Shown one piece after another: positions 62,932 to 64,000 of a stretch of DNA of 64,000 nt; position 1 is the stretch's first letter; each line of letters starts with the position of its first letter. The translations under genes and the position numbers were made by a program. Under the pieces are notes generated by a model that was not told the DNA's origin, ran no database searches, and saw nothing but the letters and a program-made list of their open reading frames with translations. The stretch is taken from the NCBI GenBank assembly GCA_964462525.1, contig CAYWWY010000001.1:186001-250000 (forward strand), given 5' to 3'. This stretch comes from CAYWWY01 sp964462525 (GTDB lineage: Bacteria > Thermotogota > Thermotogae > MWEM01).

Positions 62932-63950
62932 TCTTTCCGCCCCCCTTTCACAAACCCCACATCATCACAAGTTTCTTTCCCAATAGAAAAAGCCATATGA
63001 ATGGCGTCAAAGTTCTCCTGAACATCGTGAACCCGGAATATGTGTACCCCTTTCATCACTCCTAAGACCGTAGTTGCCAGCGTGCCAGCCAATCGTTCTT
63101 GAGGGTCTTTTTGCCCGAGGACTGATCCAATAAAAGACTTGCGAGAAGAACCCATCATGAGCGGATAGCCTAAAGATTGAAAGGTTTCAAGATGATTGAT
63201 TATTTGAAGATTGTTCCGAACTGTTTTGCCGAAACCGATTCCCGGATCAAGAATGATTCTTTTTCGTTGGAGTCCTTTCTTCTGGAGCAATTGGATCTTT
63301 TGTTGAAAAAACTGGACAATTTCTGAAACTACGTCCTGATACTCAGGATCATCCTGCATGTTTTCAGGTTCCCCTTGCATATGCATTACAACAATCGGAA
63401 GCTGATTGAGACAAACGAAATCGATCATTCGAGAGTCAAATTGCATTGCGCTGATGTCGTTAATCATTTGCGCGCCAGCCTTAATCGCGGCTTCTGCGAC
63501 ATGAGATTTTCGCGTATCAACCGATAGGATTACATCGATTTCTTTTGAAATTGCTTCAATAGCCGGAATAACTCGATCCAATTCTTCTTCGATTGAAATA
63601 CTCTTTGCTCCGGGTCTGGAAGATTCACCGCCAATGTCCAGTATTGAGGCGCCTTCTTCTACCATTTCTCTTGCAAACTGCACAACTTCCTTAATTTGCT
63701 GTTTACGGCTCTGGGGGAAAAAACTGTCGGGAGTGGTATTGATTATCCCCATAACAACTGGCGGAACCAAAGGGAGCTCTTTTCCTCCAGGAAGCATAAG
63801 AGTGCGTTTTGAATGTTTCTCAGCAAAAAATACACCTCCAAAAGAAGAGTCACTAGACAATGGACCTTCGTTTTGGAGGTGTATGGACTTTCTATCATTT
63901 TGGGTGCAAGATTGATCGGTAGAAAAAGTCTCCCCATTATGAGATAACAT
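62928..63950 (-). CDS. folP: Dihydropteroate synthase, start uncertain
   Basis: TIM barrel: VVMGIINTTPDSFFPQS, ILDIGGESSRPGA, SVDTRKSHVA, AGAQMINDISA, VVMHMQG, ILDPGIGFGKT and MMGSSRKSF are canonical. Condenses DHPP with p-aminobenzoate. The conserved part begins about 60 residues after the farthest starts. ATG 63950 has GGGGGG 5 nt upstream (340 residues); ATG 63983, TTG 63860 and ATG 63797 are possible. The ~50-residue leader is low in known motifs and contains the hairpin at 63830-63884, so part of it may be untranslated. Coupled to murE by a 4-nt overlap. Confidence 0.9.
   Translation of the reverse strand: MLSHNGETFSTDQSCTQNDRKSIHLQNEGPLSSDSSFGGVFFAEKHSKRTLMLPGGKELPLVPPVVMGIINTTPDSFFPQSRKQQIKEVVQFAREMVEEGASILDIGGESSRPGAKSISIEEELDRVIPAIEAISKEIDVILSVDTRKSHVAEAAIKAGAQMINDISAMQFDSRMIDFVCLNQLPIVVMHMQGEPENMQDDPEYQDVVSEIVQFFQQKIQLLQKKGLQRKRIILDPGIGFGKTVRNNLQIINHLETFQSLGYPLMMGSSRKSFIGSVLGQKDPQERLAGTLATTVLGVMKGVHIFRVHDVQENFDAIHMAFSIGKETCDDVGFVKGGRKE
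63830..63884 (-). promoter_or_regulatory. 14-bp hairpin with embedded Shine-Dalgarno and U-run in the folP 5' region
   Basis: Perfect 14-bp arms ATACACCTCCAAAA / TTTTGGAGGTGTAT (63830-63843 and 63871-63884), extended by four more pairs across a one-base bulge. In the transcript the second arm carries GGAGGUG, then UUUUUG. It could act as an attenuator-type terminator or hide a ribosome site. Confidence 0.5.
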
Positions 63951-64000
63951 ATTAGCCCCCCACATCACAGCGGACGTACTCACATAAGATATGATAATAA

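Overview
The window reads as a continuous, gene-dense stretch of bacterial chromosome, moderately AT-rich, with strong GGAGG-type ribosome binding sites, frequent TTG/GTG starts and many 4-20 nt gene overlaps. No rRNA, tRNA, CRISPR array, prophage or complete insertion sequence was found. The gene set (FabK-type enoyl reductase, YitT and DUF6115-type proteins, a LuxR-HTH/DUF2087 regulator, an FtsA-like protein with a long C-terminal extension, and kdd from lysine fermentation) points to an anaerobe with a clostridial (Bacillota-like) repertoire. Lnt, a SurA-like foldase and an O-antigen-ligase-family protein leave open whether the envelope is monoderm or diderm. I cannot assign a genus.

Layout. 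1-2140 (-): 5' part of a large repeat lipoprotein (tandem InlB-type repeats, then a bacterial Ig-like domain) that runs off the left edge. 2141-2900: non-coding DNA with a decayed transposase fragment and the leader of hsp20. 2901-4199: hsp20 and a convergent DUF2087 regulator sharing a bidirectional terminator. 4521-9666 (+): overlapping operon metF, cobalamin-dependent metH, an ABC ATPase, and an NYN-domain ribonuclease. 9626-28552 (-): fourteen tightly packed genes with one obvious promoter at the 5' end: FtsA-like protein, PfkB kinase, CBS protein, mtaB, class IV aminotransferase, plsX, DegT aminotransferase, lnt, O-antigen-ligase family, SurA-like PPIase, kdd, thrS, ispG, DUF401 membrane protein.

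28801-48627 (+): LarE-like PP-loop protein, gamma carbonic anhydrase, esterase; then DHH phosphoesterase, YgjP-like metallopeptidase, DUF6115-like protein, an unrecognised protein, pfkA, pyk, a beta-propeller protein, YitT; then the fatty acid genes fabZ, fabH-like, fabK, fabD; then flavin reductase, GNAT acetyltransferase, rsgA, rpe, MMPL/RND transporter, ligA. 48936-51517 (+): the tldD/tldE peptidase pair. 51721-54033 (+): four-PAS hybrid-less histidine kinase with a palindrome at its promoter. 54043-55082: a divergent pair, an unannotated 55-residue protein (-) and a CI/LexA-type S24 repressor (+), whose two promoters each carry an inverted repeat. 55622-59015: a frameshifted M32 carboxypeptidase, an AraC/GyrI-like regulator and a lactate-permease fragment. 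59016-63950 (-): folP, murE, murF, mraY, the start of a cell-wall cluster.

The genes link glycolysis (pfkA, pyk), type II fatty acid and phospholipid synthesis (fabZ/H/K/D, plsX), one-carbon/methionine metabolism (metF, metH, folP) and peptidoglycan precursor synthesis. The least explained items are the 55-aa protein/repressor switch with an apparently leaderless repressor mRNA, a 14-bp hairpin holding a Shine-Dalgarno sequence inside the folP 5' region, a possible RNA thermometer on hsp20, and the NYN ribonuclease coupled to methionine genes.
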